A DNA stretch of 64,000 nucleotides from Plasmodium brasilianum (taxonomy: Eukaryota > Apicomplexa > Aconoidasida > Haemosporida > Plasmodiidae): contig NC_090123.1 in the NCBI RefSeq assembly GCF_023973825.1, positions 1,719,501 through 1,783,500 on the forward strand, in the 5' to 3' direction. A program made the translations under genes and the position numbers. Shown piece by piece: positions 1-12,000 of the stretch; within the stretch, counting starts at the first letter, position 1, and each line of letters opens with the position of its first letter. The notes beneath the pieces are model-generated. The model was given only the letters and a program-made list of their open reading frames with translations, was not told the origin of the DNA and searched no databases.

Positions 1-3000
1 ACTACTACTATTGTTATTGTTGTTGTTGCTGTTGTTGATATTGTTATTGTTGTTGTTGTTGTTATTACTGCTGTTACTATTACTGTTATTCGCACCACTG
101 TTGTTACTATTATTTGCGGATACATTATTAGTACTTACAGAATTTCCCGAATTTTGATGACTCTGCAAGAATTTTTGTGAAATTTGATTTAGATGTATAG
201 AACTTGAATCTTCTATGTCGTGGTCATAATTCTTACTTTTCAATGTACTTTGAATATATTTATTATTCTTTCCACTTATCAAAGCTGATGAAGAATTATC
301 CTGGGACGAATGAATCGCTTGTGAAGAGTGGTTGATAAACATAGAAGAAGAATGATTATTTAGTAAATGCCTAGTATTTTGGTTAGTACTGTTTAAAGAA
401 GTGTGTAATTGCTGATGATGATAACTAGATGAAGATGCTCCTGCTGCTCCTGAACTTGTGGTTGTCATTTTGGGTACATATATATTGTGAGACCTTGTAT
501 TAATATGTGAATGTTTATTATTTGATGACGAAAAAATTGATTTTGTTTTGTTATCATTTAATAGATCACTGTTTATATTATCCTCTCTCTTTTGATGCTT
601 ATTTTTAAAATCGAAATGTTTGATATCTCTTTCTTTTGGATTTCTCATATCGTTGTTATGGTCATAATTTCCATTAGTTCCCTCCTTATTATTGTTATGC
701 ATTGCTGAGGAGTTTCTATTACTGCTACTGTTATTCATATTATTATTACTGTTACTATTAATATTATTATTACTATTGTTGTTAATATTATTATTACTAT
801 TGTTGTTAATATTATTATTACTATTGTTGTTAATGTTATTAATACTGTTGTTGTTAATATTATTATTACTATTGTTAATACTATTATTACTACTGTTATT
901 ATTATTATTATTGCTATCACTGCCTATGGTAATTGCAGAAGAATCAATACCATAATTTTTTCTAATATAATTTTTTTTCCTTGTTTCTACATTCATCAAT
1001 CTATTATTATTATAAGTACTACTATTATAATGAGTACTGTTATTATTTTTCATTTGTTCCATTTTATTATCCGACACATCGATGTTTTCTATTTGATTTC
1101 CACTAATGTTTATATTTCCAAAGAATATTTTCTTATTCATATTATTTCCCATCAGTGATAAATTGGGCATATATATTGGTATAACATTATTGTTCTTGTC
1201 TATTCCTTCTTGACATTCTGGAATTGTAACATCTTCTGGGACTATTTTTTCCCCACTAATTGTTATCTTCATATTATTATTATTATTATTAATGACCATT
1301 TTATTTTTTCCTTTTTTCATATCAAGCGATGTTCCAATAGAATACTTCATTTGGTTTGATAAATTGGTATCACTATTATTCAACATATTCTCTTGATCAC
1401 TCTTTTTTTTCTTTTTCTTTTTTTTTTCGTCTGTATCCATTTTTGCCTCTTTAACTTTTCCCTTTTTTTCTTCTTCTATCAATTTATTACTGGAAATTAT
1501 ATCTTTCTTGTTAATGTTGCTATTATTGTTACTATTATCGTTTACATGCCCATCCTTTTCTACCTTATTTTTACTTTCTACAAGTTGTTGATCCTTGTTA
1601 CTGTAATCTTCCGCAAATGTTCTGTTAATTTTCTCACTGTTAACAGATTCATTTTTCACTAGTTTACTACAACTTAAAATGGTACCTTTTACAGCACGTG
1701 ACTCAAGTTTTTCCATATCCTTAGAATACTTCTTATTCACAAGCTCATTATTTCCCCCAACTTCCGTAGATAAATTCTGATTGTTCATGTTCTCAGAAAT
1801 GATTTCTTTTTTCTTTGTTTTTGTGGCTTTATTATTCGATATCCCTTTTTTATTTTCCTGCTGATTATTTTGATCTTTTTTCAATTCCTTCGAAGAATTT
1901 ACCACAGTTCTGGTTGAACAGGAATTATCTGATTTTTCATTATACTCGTTGGTGTTCCCACCAGTACAATTACCTTTTGTAATAACTGATACCCATAATT
2001 TTTCTGGCTTGCTATTTTTAATAGGAACCAAATGAATTTTGTTTTGTTTTTTTTCTTTTTTTTCTTCATCATTTGCATTATTATCATTCAATACAATTTG
2101 GGAAGGTATAATATTGTTTCTTTTAACATCTGTACTTTTAGTTTCTTCAGAAGAAGAATGTTTAATTCTGTTATTAACAACTGATGCATACGATGTGTTA
2201 ACATTCATTTTTTCGCTTCCTGTTTTAGCATCTAGCACTTTCTTCTTATCACTATTTTCAAAACTGTTTGAATGTTCGTTAGTACTTACTTCATAATTTA
2301 ACTTTTGTCCCGTATATGGATCGTACTCTTGATCTATACTGTTATTTTTACTAAAACTTCTTTTTTTTCTAAAACTTTTTTTACTCAAATAATTTTTTTT
2401 CTGATTCCCTTTTGCATACGAATTGAAATAACTATTACCAGAATTGTATAGATTTAACCTGCTATTATAAAGAGAAAATCTCTTCTTTCCATTTCTTGTA
2501 ATAATGGAATCATTTAATGGTTTGTTATATCTATTGTAATTTTTATTAAAATATTTATCATGATAATTGAAGTTGCTATATCTGCTAAAATTCGAGATAG
2601 TCGTAGTCGTTCCAAGGTAATTCATTCCTACGTTTGCTGAATAATTGTTGTTACTGCCACTGTAATTATTACTAAAATTATTATTATTATTACTACTGTT
2701 ATTAGCAGTGGTTGTAATAAGAGTTGTCTTATTCTTATAATCCTTTTTACTAAAATGCTCATCATTTAACTTGTATCCCGCTATTCTGCTGTCTTCCAAC
2801 TTAAAATATTTTTTTTTATCATAATGATTAATAGAATAACTATTATTATTATAACCGTTTATATTACTACTTTTTCTGTTCATAAGACTCTCATCGTTTA
2901 CTACACCATCTGGTTCTTTGAAATTTTTTTTATTTTTTTTGTGCTCATCTTTTTCTTCTTCCACTGAATGATTCAAGAAATCCTCATCATGCGATTCATT

Positions 3001-3750
3001 TACATCATTTTTTTTTTCTTCTTCTAGTTTTATATCTCCTTTCTTTTTTTTTATTACTTTTTCATTTTTTGTCTCATAATTGTTCCCTCCCACTACTTCT
3101 ACTGATTTTATATTCAAAATTTTTCTTGAATTTTCGTTGATATCTATTTTTTCTTTAGTTCCCCTTTCTTCATGAGTATTTTTACTAATTTCATGTAACG
3201 TTGATGCTTTTTGGTTTTTTGTATTGGAATTTATAAAATATGTTATTTTACTATTTTTCGGAACAGTTTTATTTGGTTGCCCAAATGAACTGGAATTTAT
3301 GGTACTTTTATTTTTTCGTAAATCTTTATCTTTTATGTTAAAATCTTTTGAAAATAGTTTTTCAAATTGCTTATTATTTTTTCTTCCGATATTATTTTGC
3401 GTTAAATTATTTTTTTTATTAATCTTTTCAGTAAGTTTCTTACTTTTTTTACTTTTTACTGTTTCCCATAAACCTTCATCATTTCCTTCTTTAGATTCCA
3501 TAATATTACATAGTTCTAATTGAATTTTTTCTATATCAAATTTATATAAGCTAATAAAATTATAAACATCTTCCTTATTATATCCATAATAATCTAAAAT
3601 TGGTGATATTATTTCAATTAATTTTTCTGTTCTCGGTGAATAACATGATGATTTATCTTCTATTTTCTTTTTGGACAATGAACTCCATTTACTTTTGTTT
3701 AAGTTCTTAAGGCTTAAAACCATTGTTTCGTTTGTAGTTGACTTTTCCAT
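1..3750 (-). CDS. Asn-rich conserved protein with CUE/UBA-like N terminus (partial, 3' end off window)
   Basis: The frame is open on the minus strand from the ATG at 3750 to base 1 without a stop, so at least 1250 residues are coded and the C terminus lies outside the window. The first ~100 residues are the least repetitive part. They contain a short helical stretch (YYGYNKEDVYNFISLYKFDI) followed by a Trp and a Lys-rich tail (LWETVKSKKSKK). This is the pattern of CUE/UBA-like folds found at the start of Def1/GIP1-type proteins; that likeness is inference. The rest is Lys/Glu/Asn/Ser-rich, with one ordered-looking patch (DQEYDPYTGQKLNYE) near residue 480 and long Asn runs towards the C terminus. 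No catalytic motif is seen and I do not recognise the gene. The upstream region is shared, divergently, with the polymerase zeta gene. Confidence 0.85.
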   Translation of the reverse strand, partial: MEKSTTNETMVLSLKNLNKSKWSSLSKKKIEDKSSCYSPRTEKLIEIISPILDYYGYNKEDVYNFISLYKFDIEKIQLELCNIMESKEGNDEGLWETVKSKKSKKLTEKINKKNNLTQNNIGRKNNKQFEKLFSKDFNIKDKDLRKNKSTINSSSFGQPNKTVPKNSKITYFINSNTKNQKASTLHEISKNTHEERGTKEKIDINENSRKILNIKSVEVVGGNNYETKNEKVIKKKKGDIKLEEEKKNDVNESHDEDFLNHSVEEEKDEHKKNKKNFKEPDGVVNDESLMNRKSSNINGYNNNSYSINHYDKKKYFKLEDSRIAGYKLNDEHFSKKDYKNKTTLITTTANNSSNNNNNFSNNYSGSNNNYSANVGMNYLGTTTTISNFSRYSNFNYHDKYFNKNYNRYNKPLNDSIITRNGKKRFSLYNSRLNLYNSGNSYFNSYAKGNQKKNYLSKKSFRKKRSFSKNNSIDQEYDPYTGQKLNYEVSTNEHSNSFENSDKKKVLDAKTGSEKMNVNTSYASVVNNRIKHSSSEETKSTDVKRNNIIPSQIVLNDNNANDEEKKEKKQNKIHLVPIKNSKPEKLWVSVITKGNCTGGNTNEYNEKSDNSCSTRTVVNSSKELKKDQNNQQENKKGISNNKATKTKKKEIISENMNNQNLSTEVGGNNELVNKKYSKDMEKLESRAVKGTILSCSKLVKNESVNSEKINRTFAEDYSNKDQQLVESKNKVEKDGHVNDNSNNNSNINKKDIISSNKLIEEEKKGKVKEAKMDTDEKKKKKKKKSDQENMLNNSDTNLSNQMKYSIGTSLDMKKGKNKMVINNNNNNMKITISGEKIVPEDVTIPECQEGIDKNNNVIPIYMPNLSLMGNNMNKKIFFGNINISGNQIENIDVSDNKMEQMKNNNSTHYNSSTYNNNRLMNVETRKKNYIRKNYGIDSSAITIGSDSNNNNNNSSNNSINNSNNNINNNSINNINNNSNNNINNNSNNNINNNSNNNINSNSNNNMNNSSSNRNSSAMHNNNKEGTNGNYDHNNDMRNPKERDIKHFDFKNKHQKREDNINSDLLNDNKTKSIFSSSNNKHSHINTRSHNIYVPKMTTTSSGAAGASSSSYHHQQLHTSLNSTNQNTRHLLNNHSSSMFINHSSQAIHSSQDNSSSALISGKNNKYIQSTLKSKNYDHDIEDSSSIHLNQISQKFLQSHQNSGNSVSTNNVSANNSNNSGANNSNSNSSNNNNNNNNNINNSNNNNNNSSS
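735..915 (-). repeat. Asn-coding tandem repeat inside the first gene
   Basis: Copies of a 24-bp unit (about 3.5 clear copies between 756 and 870) code for alternating Asn runs with Ile and Ser (NNNINNNS). The unit is a multiple of 3, so copy changes leave the frame intact. The bases 1-135 form a similar Asn/Ser codon tract. Confidence 0.8.
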
Positions 3751-4601
3751 TATTCTAAATTAATATATATATGCATATTTATTTTTTTTTTTATTTGCTT
3801 TTCCTTTTACGTGCTCTTTTGTATTTGTTAGTGTATATATATTATTGCATAAAAACTATGTGTACGCAACTGCGAATATAAGATTATACAGGAGTATGTA
3901 TATATATATACACCCATATATGTGTATGTATATCTATATATACGTGTGCGATAATTTAAACCCAATTTTTTATATATGGCACAACATTTACTTTAAAATT
4001 AATTCATATGTACCCAGTAATGTGTACATATACATATATATGTACTACTCGCATATCCCTTATAACTTTCCTTCTCCTTGAGTATTTTATCACAAAATTC
4101 TACTTTATGTTGTCCTTGACAAATATTAAAAAAAAAAAAAAGAGATAGAGCAGATATTACTTGTATTCTGAAGTGAAAAAAAATATAAAACAATTGATAC
4201 TATAAATATATATAACTTCTTCTACTAATTATAAAATATCCTGTTTTGGTTTTTGTTTTTTTTTTTTTTTTTACTATTTTTATATAATATATATTTGTTC
4301 CTAATTTTTTTATTCTTGTATGTAAATTAACATTATATATTTTATTTAATTCTTATATTAACACTATATATATATATAATATATATATATATAATATGTG
4401 TATCGATTATAATTCTTCCTATACTTCATTAATTATTTCTTGTAATGAAATAAAAACCAAGTAAAATTTACTACATAATATAAAAAAACATTTAAATTTT
4501 TTTACACGTAATATTAATCATGAATCGATAATGTAGTAAAATTAATATTCATTTTTAAAAATATAATTATACAAGTGGAAAAAAAAAATGCATAATATGC
4601 A

Positions 4602-4643
<42 letters not shown>

Positions 4644-6246
4644 ATATAAATATTTTTACAAGTACATGTTGAAGTACATAAAAATATGCAAGGCGTACAT
4701 TATCAATTGTATACTTAAATAAATGAATTACAATGTAGCGCAATGTTTGATATATAAACAAAAGTTTAAAAATATACAAAGGTTATATACACGTACATAA
4801 TCTCTTTTTCATAAGCATCTTCAAAATGATACAACTTAATTATTCGAAATAGGTAAAGAAAAAGTAAAAGTACATAAGTATACATATATATATATTTATA
4901 TACATAAGCATATAATATATCATATGTACATTTTTATGTCATAATATAGGCATTTTATTATATAAATATACATTATTGTATGTTAATAAATAGAAAGAGG
5001 TTTTTCTATTCATAAAAAATGTATGTTCATTGCGATATTTTCTTATAAACTAAAAAGATGTAACTTTTTTTCCTTCTCAGTAAATATACATATATATATA
5101 TATTTTAAGTATTATATATATATTTTATGTATTATATACATATACTTTATGTATTATGTATATATATTTTATGTATTATATATATATATTTTATGTATTA
5201 TATATATATATTTTATGTATTATATATATATATTTTATGTATTATATACATATATTTTATGTATTATATATATATATTTTATGTATTATATATATTATTT
5301 TATGTATTATATATATATATATATTTTAAGTATTATATATGTATATTTTATGTATTGTATGAATAATAAAACTTTACAAATATTAAAAAAGTGGCTATGT
5401 CGTATTGTAACTGTAAAATACAGATAAATAATAATTAAAAAACTTGTATGTAAAATATATATATGTATGCATAATATATTATATAAATTACATATAAATT
5501 TTTATGTATTATTTATTCTTTATCCATTTAACACTTTTTATTTTGTTTTATAAACATAATATATATAGTAATAACATACTTTTTTTTTACTCATTTCTTA
5601 TTCTTTTTTTTTATCCTTTTTTTTTTTATTATCACTTGCTATTAAATTTTAATATGTGAAAATTTATTTTTTTCACCGGAGGGTTATACATAACATGTGT
5701 TTTTTTTTGAAATAAATACTCTTTTTTTTTTTTATATACATATAAAAATAAATGATTATGTATGGCTAAAATAAAACATTAAATTACCAATCGTTATTTA
5801 CGGCCACGATCTTAATTATATATTGTACATATATATATATATATATATATAATAATTATATTAGTAGAATTTTACAAAGCCAAAAGGAAGAAAAATAGGA
5901 AGCATTCGATTTTTTTTTTTTTTTTTTTTTTGTATTTGTAAAACTACATAAGTGGACATGCTTAACAATTTATTCTTTTTTCATTTTTATATACTTTATT
6001 TTTTTCCATATTTTTTGGCAATAAAATATAATTATTATAATAATATATTTGTGGCATTGCCTATTTTAATAATTGTACATAAAATAACACTATTGCATAA
6101 AGAAAAGAAAGGTTTTTTTTTTTTTTCTCTTTTCTTGACATTATTGTTTATAATTATAGGTACTTCTGTATTATATACTTATTTTACAAAAAAAAAAAAA
6201 AAAAAAAAAAAAAGCCAACTTTTTGATATGTGTTTGAACTTGAATA

Positions 6247-6279
<33 letters not shown>

Positions 6280-6547
6280 ATTTATAGTAAACCATATATT
6301 TATATACTCTTATAGGTATTTCAAAATGTGAAAGGGGGTATAAGTGATTGAGTTGAGTGGATGGAATAAAAAAAAAACATTAAATACATAGTCTATGTAT
6401 TGGATATATATGCAATTTTTGTTTTTCCTTATTAGCTTTATTTCACATATTTTTCTAACTTTAATTTTGCTATTTCTTTTTTTTTTTTATCCTAGTATTT
6501 AATGAAACATATAAACTTTATTGTACATGTGTACATTATGTATGTAA

Positions 6548-6584
<37 letters not shown>

Positions 6585-9029
6585 GATTGTATTATGAAAA
6601 TTGTGATTAATTAATTTATGTAATTTTTTTTTTTTCTTTTTTTTATATTTTTAATTAATATATATTGAATTTATTGACATGTGTATATACAATTTTAATG
6701 TAAAATTATAAATTGCATTTTTTATAGTAGGAAGTTTAAGAGAGAAGAATTATTTCTTGTTAAAATGAAAAAGGAAAAAAAAAAAATTACACCATTTATG
6801 AAAAGGATATTATAAGGCTACTAAAAGAATGAAAAAACATATATATACAATATATATATTTATTTATATATATAATAAAATAAAAGTGCACACTATATAA
6901 AAAATACTTGCAATTTTTTTTTTTTGGAATATATAGAAGATTGTATATTATTAATCTAATTACGTATATATTTTTAGTAATCTTTTTTTGTTTGATCTAT
7001 ATTAAAAAGTACTTAAAAAAAAAAAGTATATCTTTTTAGTAAATTTTAAATTTGTTAGAAATGTTTGCAAATAAGGTATCAGCATATGACACGAGAACGT
7101 TTTTGGTCTCTGTGTTTTGTATTTGCTCATTTTGACCTTGAATTTATTTAATAAAATTAACTGTTCTAGTGTTCCTATACTAGAATGAATTAAAGTACTT
7201 AGCATATAAAATAAGTGTATATATGTATGCTTACGTGTATCTACACATTATGTTTGCATTTCCGCGTAGGGAATTTTGGAAGTAAAAAGAATAAAATTTA
7301 ACATAAGGTTATCTTAAGCTTTTTTTGTACTTCTGTAATTTTAAAGAGAAAAAAGAAGACTTATATAAATTTGTTTTAAGTAAACCCAAAATTTTCTTAA
7401 TTTTTTAATGTAAACGAAAAATGGGGGGAAAATAAAATTGACAAATTTTAAGAATACATGAGAAAATATATACTGAAATGAGAAGAAAAAGAAAGGGAAT
7501 AAACATTTTATATGTATTTTTTTTTTTTTTAGCTTGTATATATTAAGTGGTATGTAATAAAAAAACTTATTCATAAGCACTTTTATTATCTTATGGGTTT
7601 TGAAAAAAATTATTCTATTTTCTCATGTAGAAATGATAAAACATTTTTCTACTCATATAAAATAGATTCTCGTATGAGTGTGCTTTTAAAAAGGAAAAAT
7701 TACAAAGTTTAAAAAACACAGAACATGAAATATTCAATAAAAAAGATTGTAGTAAAAATAAAATGTGGTAAATGAAATAAAAAAATATACACTTTCGCAA
7801 TGTAATGAATGCAGAATGTATTAGCACTGGATGAAAAATTGTTCCTGAAATGTGCACAAATGTTTGTGTACAAATATACATATATATTTATATATACATA
7901 TAAATTTGAGGAAAGGCAAATGCAATACAACGATATATACCCTCTTCTGGATTCATATTCTTAATGTTGAATATACCATCAACATAACTTTTACCTTAAA
8001 AATTTTTTTTTCTGCCAGAAATGTATATATTGAACATGTATTTAATATTTTATTAATATATATAACAATAAAAAAATAAATATATTCTGTTGATATATAA
8101 AAAATATATGGTTTCCATAAACATAAAAAAGGTTAGGCATATTATGTTAATTATTTACATGTTTTTGAATTATAATGAAGTATGAATATAATAGAAAAAC
8201 CAACAGCGTTCTTCATTTGCAAGTTTTTATTTTTTTATTATATTTATAAAAAACCTTCCTTTCCGTTTGATTCATTGGTACTATAGAAACATTAAAAAAA
8301 AAAAAAAAAAGAAATATATACATGCACATATAAGTACACATATACTAATACGTATATGGGATCGTATCCTGGACAAAAGATATATTCACAAATGCTTTAA
8401 AGAATTTCTTAACGTTTCGTTCACACTTTTGACAACTGTTATTCAGTATTATTATACATCGTTTATGCATCATTTGCTGTATGTCACTGTTACTAATTGT
8501 ACATTTTTTTTTTTTTTTTTTTTTGGGGGGGGGTATTAGAGATGCAAAATAAATAATAAGAAAATTCCTCATGTGTGTATCATTCAAATATTGGGTCTAA
8601 GTTATTATGGGCAAAGCGTGTGCTTGTATATTCATGACGTAAGCTCTTAAGACACAAAAAAAATAAAATAAAAAATGAAATAAAAAATAAAATAAAAAAT
8701 AAAATAAGAAGGATAAAAAAAGAGAAAAAATTTGCAACCAAATATGTAATGTAATGTATTTTTTTTTTTTTTCTCCCTTACGTAAATTTTTGTAGTTCTT
8801 CCCATTTTTCTACGTATTAATACCTCCAGAAGAAAAAGCAAGTAACAAATATGTATATATATATAAAAGAAAAAAGAAGAAAAGAAAAAATAGGAATTAA
8901 AATGTTCAAATTGAAAAGATTATGTTGAAATAGTTAAATTGAATTATACTAAATGAAATCAGTCCTCTATCTATTTCTGTACATCCATACAACCCTCTAC
9001 ATATACTTGCATACCTCCTATGAGAATAC
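3751..9029. other. Divergent intergenic region, 5.3 kb
   Basis: This lies between two divergent genes and should hold both promoters and 5' UTRs. It is mostly poly-A/poly-T and TA repeats, with an A run of over 20 at about 6188-6213 and a T-run followed by nine G at 8525-8533. Three less A+T-rich islands stand out at about 7030-7210, 7790-7980 and 8340-8500. Each has only short open frames, and I could not build a convincing gene from them. Confidence 0.6.
5099..5356. repeat. AT-rich minisatellite, ~20-22 bp unit
   Basis: About 12 copies of a unit built on TTTTATGTATTATATATA are arranged in tandem, with length changes in the TA part. It is non-coding. The long Tyr/Ile-rich open frames across it come from the repeat lacking stop triplets in some frames. 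Confidence 0.85.
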
Positions 9030-12000
9030 ATGTTTAATGAAAATTTCTTTAACTTCATAGACTCAAAATTGGAATTGGAAATATGCGAATTTTTAGAAGG
9101 AGAATATGGAAAAATAAAAAAAAACAAAAGAGAAAATGTATGCATATACAATATCGAACGAGTAAAAAAAAAATGCATTTACGGTTATAATGAAGAACCA
9201 GAAGACTTCCTGAAAATTTATTTACTATACCCTAATACGATTTATTATTTTGCTAGTTTACTAAAAAAGAATATATTTAAAAATAGAGTATGGGAATTGT
9301 ATGAAGTTCACATAAATTACATGCTACATTTTTTGTGCATGAAAAATATTTATGGTTGTTCAGAAATTTATATTGACAAAAATATTCTATTTCGAAAAGA
9401 ATTTTTCAATGAAATAAATTTTAAGTGTTTTATGGAAGAAGAAAAATGGAACTTACAAAAAGCGTATTCTATTGAAAATATCAAGAGGAACAAATATTTA
9501 GATGTTGAAGCACCATTCTTTTTTACGAGCAAAACAACAAATGTTAATTTTTCAAATTTAAAAAGAGAAACTTTGTATGATATAGAATGTGATATAAAAC
9601 ACGAACACATTTTGAATGATCGTATTTATTCATATGAATTTGAAAAACATAAAATAAAATGGAAGCAAGAACTAAATTTTGATTTACCAGTTAAATATTT
9701 AGATTCTTTTTCTAAGCTGTGGATAAAGGAGAAAAAAAGGTGCAAAAATGTGAACCCAGATTTAGTTAGAAGCATTTTTAACTTTGAAGATTTTGATAGA
9801 GATTTAAACTTTGCTTCGTTCGATATACTAACAGAGAGAACGAAAAATACGTTTGGCGAGTTTTTAAAATTTATGAAAAGGGAGAATCAGGAAAGGGAAG
9901 AAGTAAATATGATTAGTGAAGGGAAAGACGGAGGTATGAATTTGGAATTAGAGGTGGTCAGCGAGGGGAACAAGAAAAATATCTATTTTGGAGAAGCAAA
10001 ACTGATTAGCGAGGGGAAAGAAGCAGGTATTTATTTGGAAGAAGCACAGTACATTAAGGAGAACATAGAAACAAACGTTTATTTGAAAAAAGAAGGGATG
10101 GAAGAAGTATCAAGTATTTGCTATGAAGGTACTAATAAAAATGATTTCAATGCAAGAAATAAATATGGAATGAATTTAAGTAATAAGAACTACAAGGAAT
10201 TAGCACCAATTAATTTAACACAAACCTACGCACTTAATGATGAGAAGAGAAAATGTATAGCATCTTTTGAAATCAACAATAAAAGAAAAGACATTATTAG
10301 ATATGTTTATAAAAAAGAACCACCTAAAATAAAAGAATGTTATGCAACTTACAACAACTTGAGCATTACAAGAATGAAAGAAATGGAGAAAAATCATGTT
10401 AATAATAATAATTGTGAACATAAATTTCATCAAAATGAACATTCTGCGAAGAATGAAGTTGTAGGATTAAATAACGAGAAGAAAAAGAAGAGAAAGAAAG
10501 AGAAGGAGAAAAAAATAAACATAAAATATGGGAACATATTTTTTCTTGAAATTCTTACTGAAATTAAAATTGAGAATTACGACATGTCAAATTATAATGA
10601 TGACGAAATAAAAGCTGTATTTTATTTAACTAGAGATGAAAGACTTTTAAATTATCATGATGAATATAACAATTGTATAGGTATTATAGCTACTCAGCCG
10701 TTTCCTGATATTTCATTCCATTTCGATAAAGTTAATGAAGATATAGAAAAAAAAAAAAAGAAATACAAACGCCCACTAAAGCAATGTACTACTCTAACGA
10801 CATGTAATAATGGAGTTCGCATATGTAAGGACCATTTTATTTTAACAGGTGAAGAAGAAGAAGATAACCAAGAGAATGAAACATCACACGAGAGAGGTAA
10901 AAAAAATGGAAGAAGCAATGACTTCATAGGGTACAGTAATGAGGAAAAACTGTTTCCATTTCCTGTGGATTATAGTAGAATAAATTTATGTATTGTAGAA
11001 AATGAAGAGGAGCTTATCAAAAAGTTGGTTGACAAAATTAATTTTTATTCCCCTTTAAGTATAGTGTCTTATGAAAACGACAAGTACAATATCAGTTACT
11101 TAAATCAAAGATGTTTAGCCTTAAATATGGGAAATTTCTATATGCGCATTAGTAAGTTAAATGATCAAAAGAATTTTACAGATTTTAATAATTCATATAA
11201 TAAAAATATAAAAGGTAAAATAATTGAGAGTTTGTATAAATTATCGAACGTAGCCAATACATCATTTGAAAATTTATGTAAACATTATTTAAATATAAAT
11301 ATACCTACCATAAGCAAGTATACACTGTATTATTGGTATAGCTATGAGAAGAAAGAAGGATCATCAAATAGTTTTTATCCAAGAAATAATAAAAACGTAC
11401 TGAGCAAGGAAAACAACAGTAATCGTGTATATTTTCCTTTTAGATATATAACTGTAAGATATTTTTTAATGAAAATACATTTTTTATATTTAATATATGA
11501 TAAAATAGGATTTTTAAAAAAAAAAATGAATTTTTGTAAATATTTACATGTCGATTTATTATCCCTAATTAATAGAGGATCGCAATATATTATTGAATCG
11601 TTTCTTTTAAAAATATCTATGAAATATGATTATGTTTTATATTCTCCTTCAAATAAAGATATATTTGATCAAAGGCCTATTTTACATACACCATTAGTAC
11701 TACAACCGAAAAGCTCGATTAACTTTTTCCCTTTATTAGTATTTGATTTTCAATCCTTATATCCCTCCATTGTGATTGCTTTCAATATTTGTTATTCTAC
11801 ATGCATAGGAACATTATCTCTTAAGAAGAAAGCGATGGGAAAATGGGGACAAACAGATAAGGAGAAAAATAGTCCTATGAAAAACAACAAAAAAAGGGAA
11901 AAAATAAATTTATATAGTAATGATAGCCCTATTTTTCTAGGTTCACGCAGACAGATGAATGAAGTAGGTTTTTGTGAATCTATTTCCCATGTCTACAATA

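Noticed and set aside
692..955. Leu/Ile-only plus-strand frame
   Set aside because: It is the complement of Asn codons of the minus-strand gene at 1-3750.
5023..5427. Tyr/Ile-rich 134-aa frame
   Set aside because: It is an AT minisatellite read as protein; composition and lack of any other feature argue against coding.
7002..7205. 67-aa minus-strand frame with more normal composition
   Set aside because: It could be an exon, but I found no partner exons, no family match and a poly-A/T tail, so it is only mentioned as an island.
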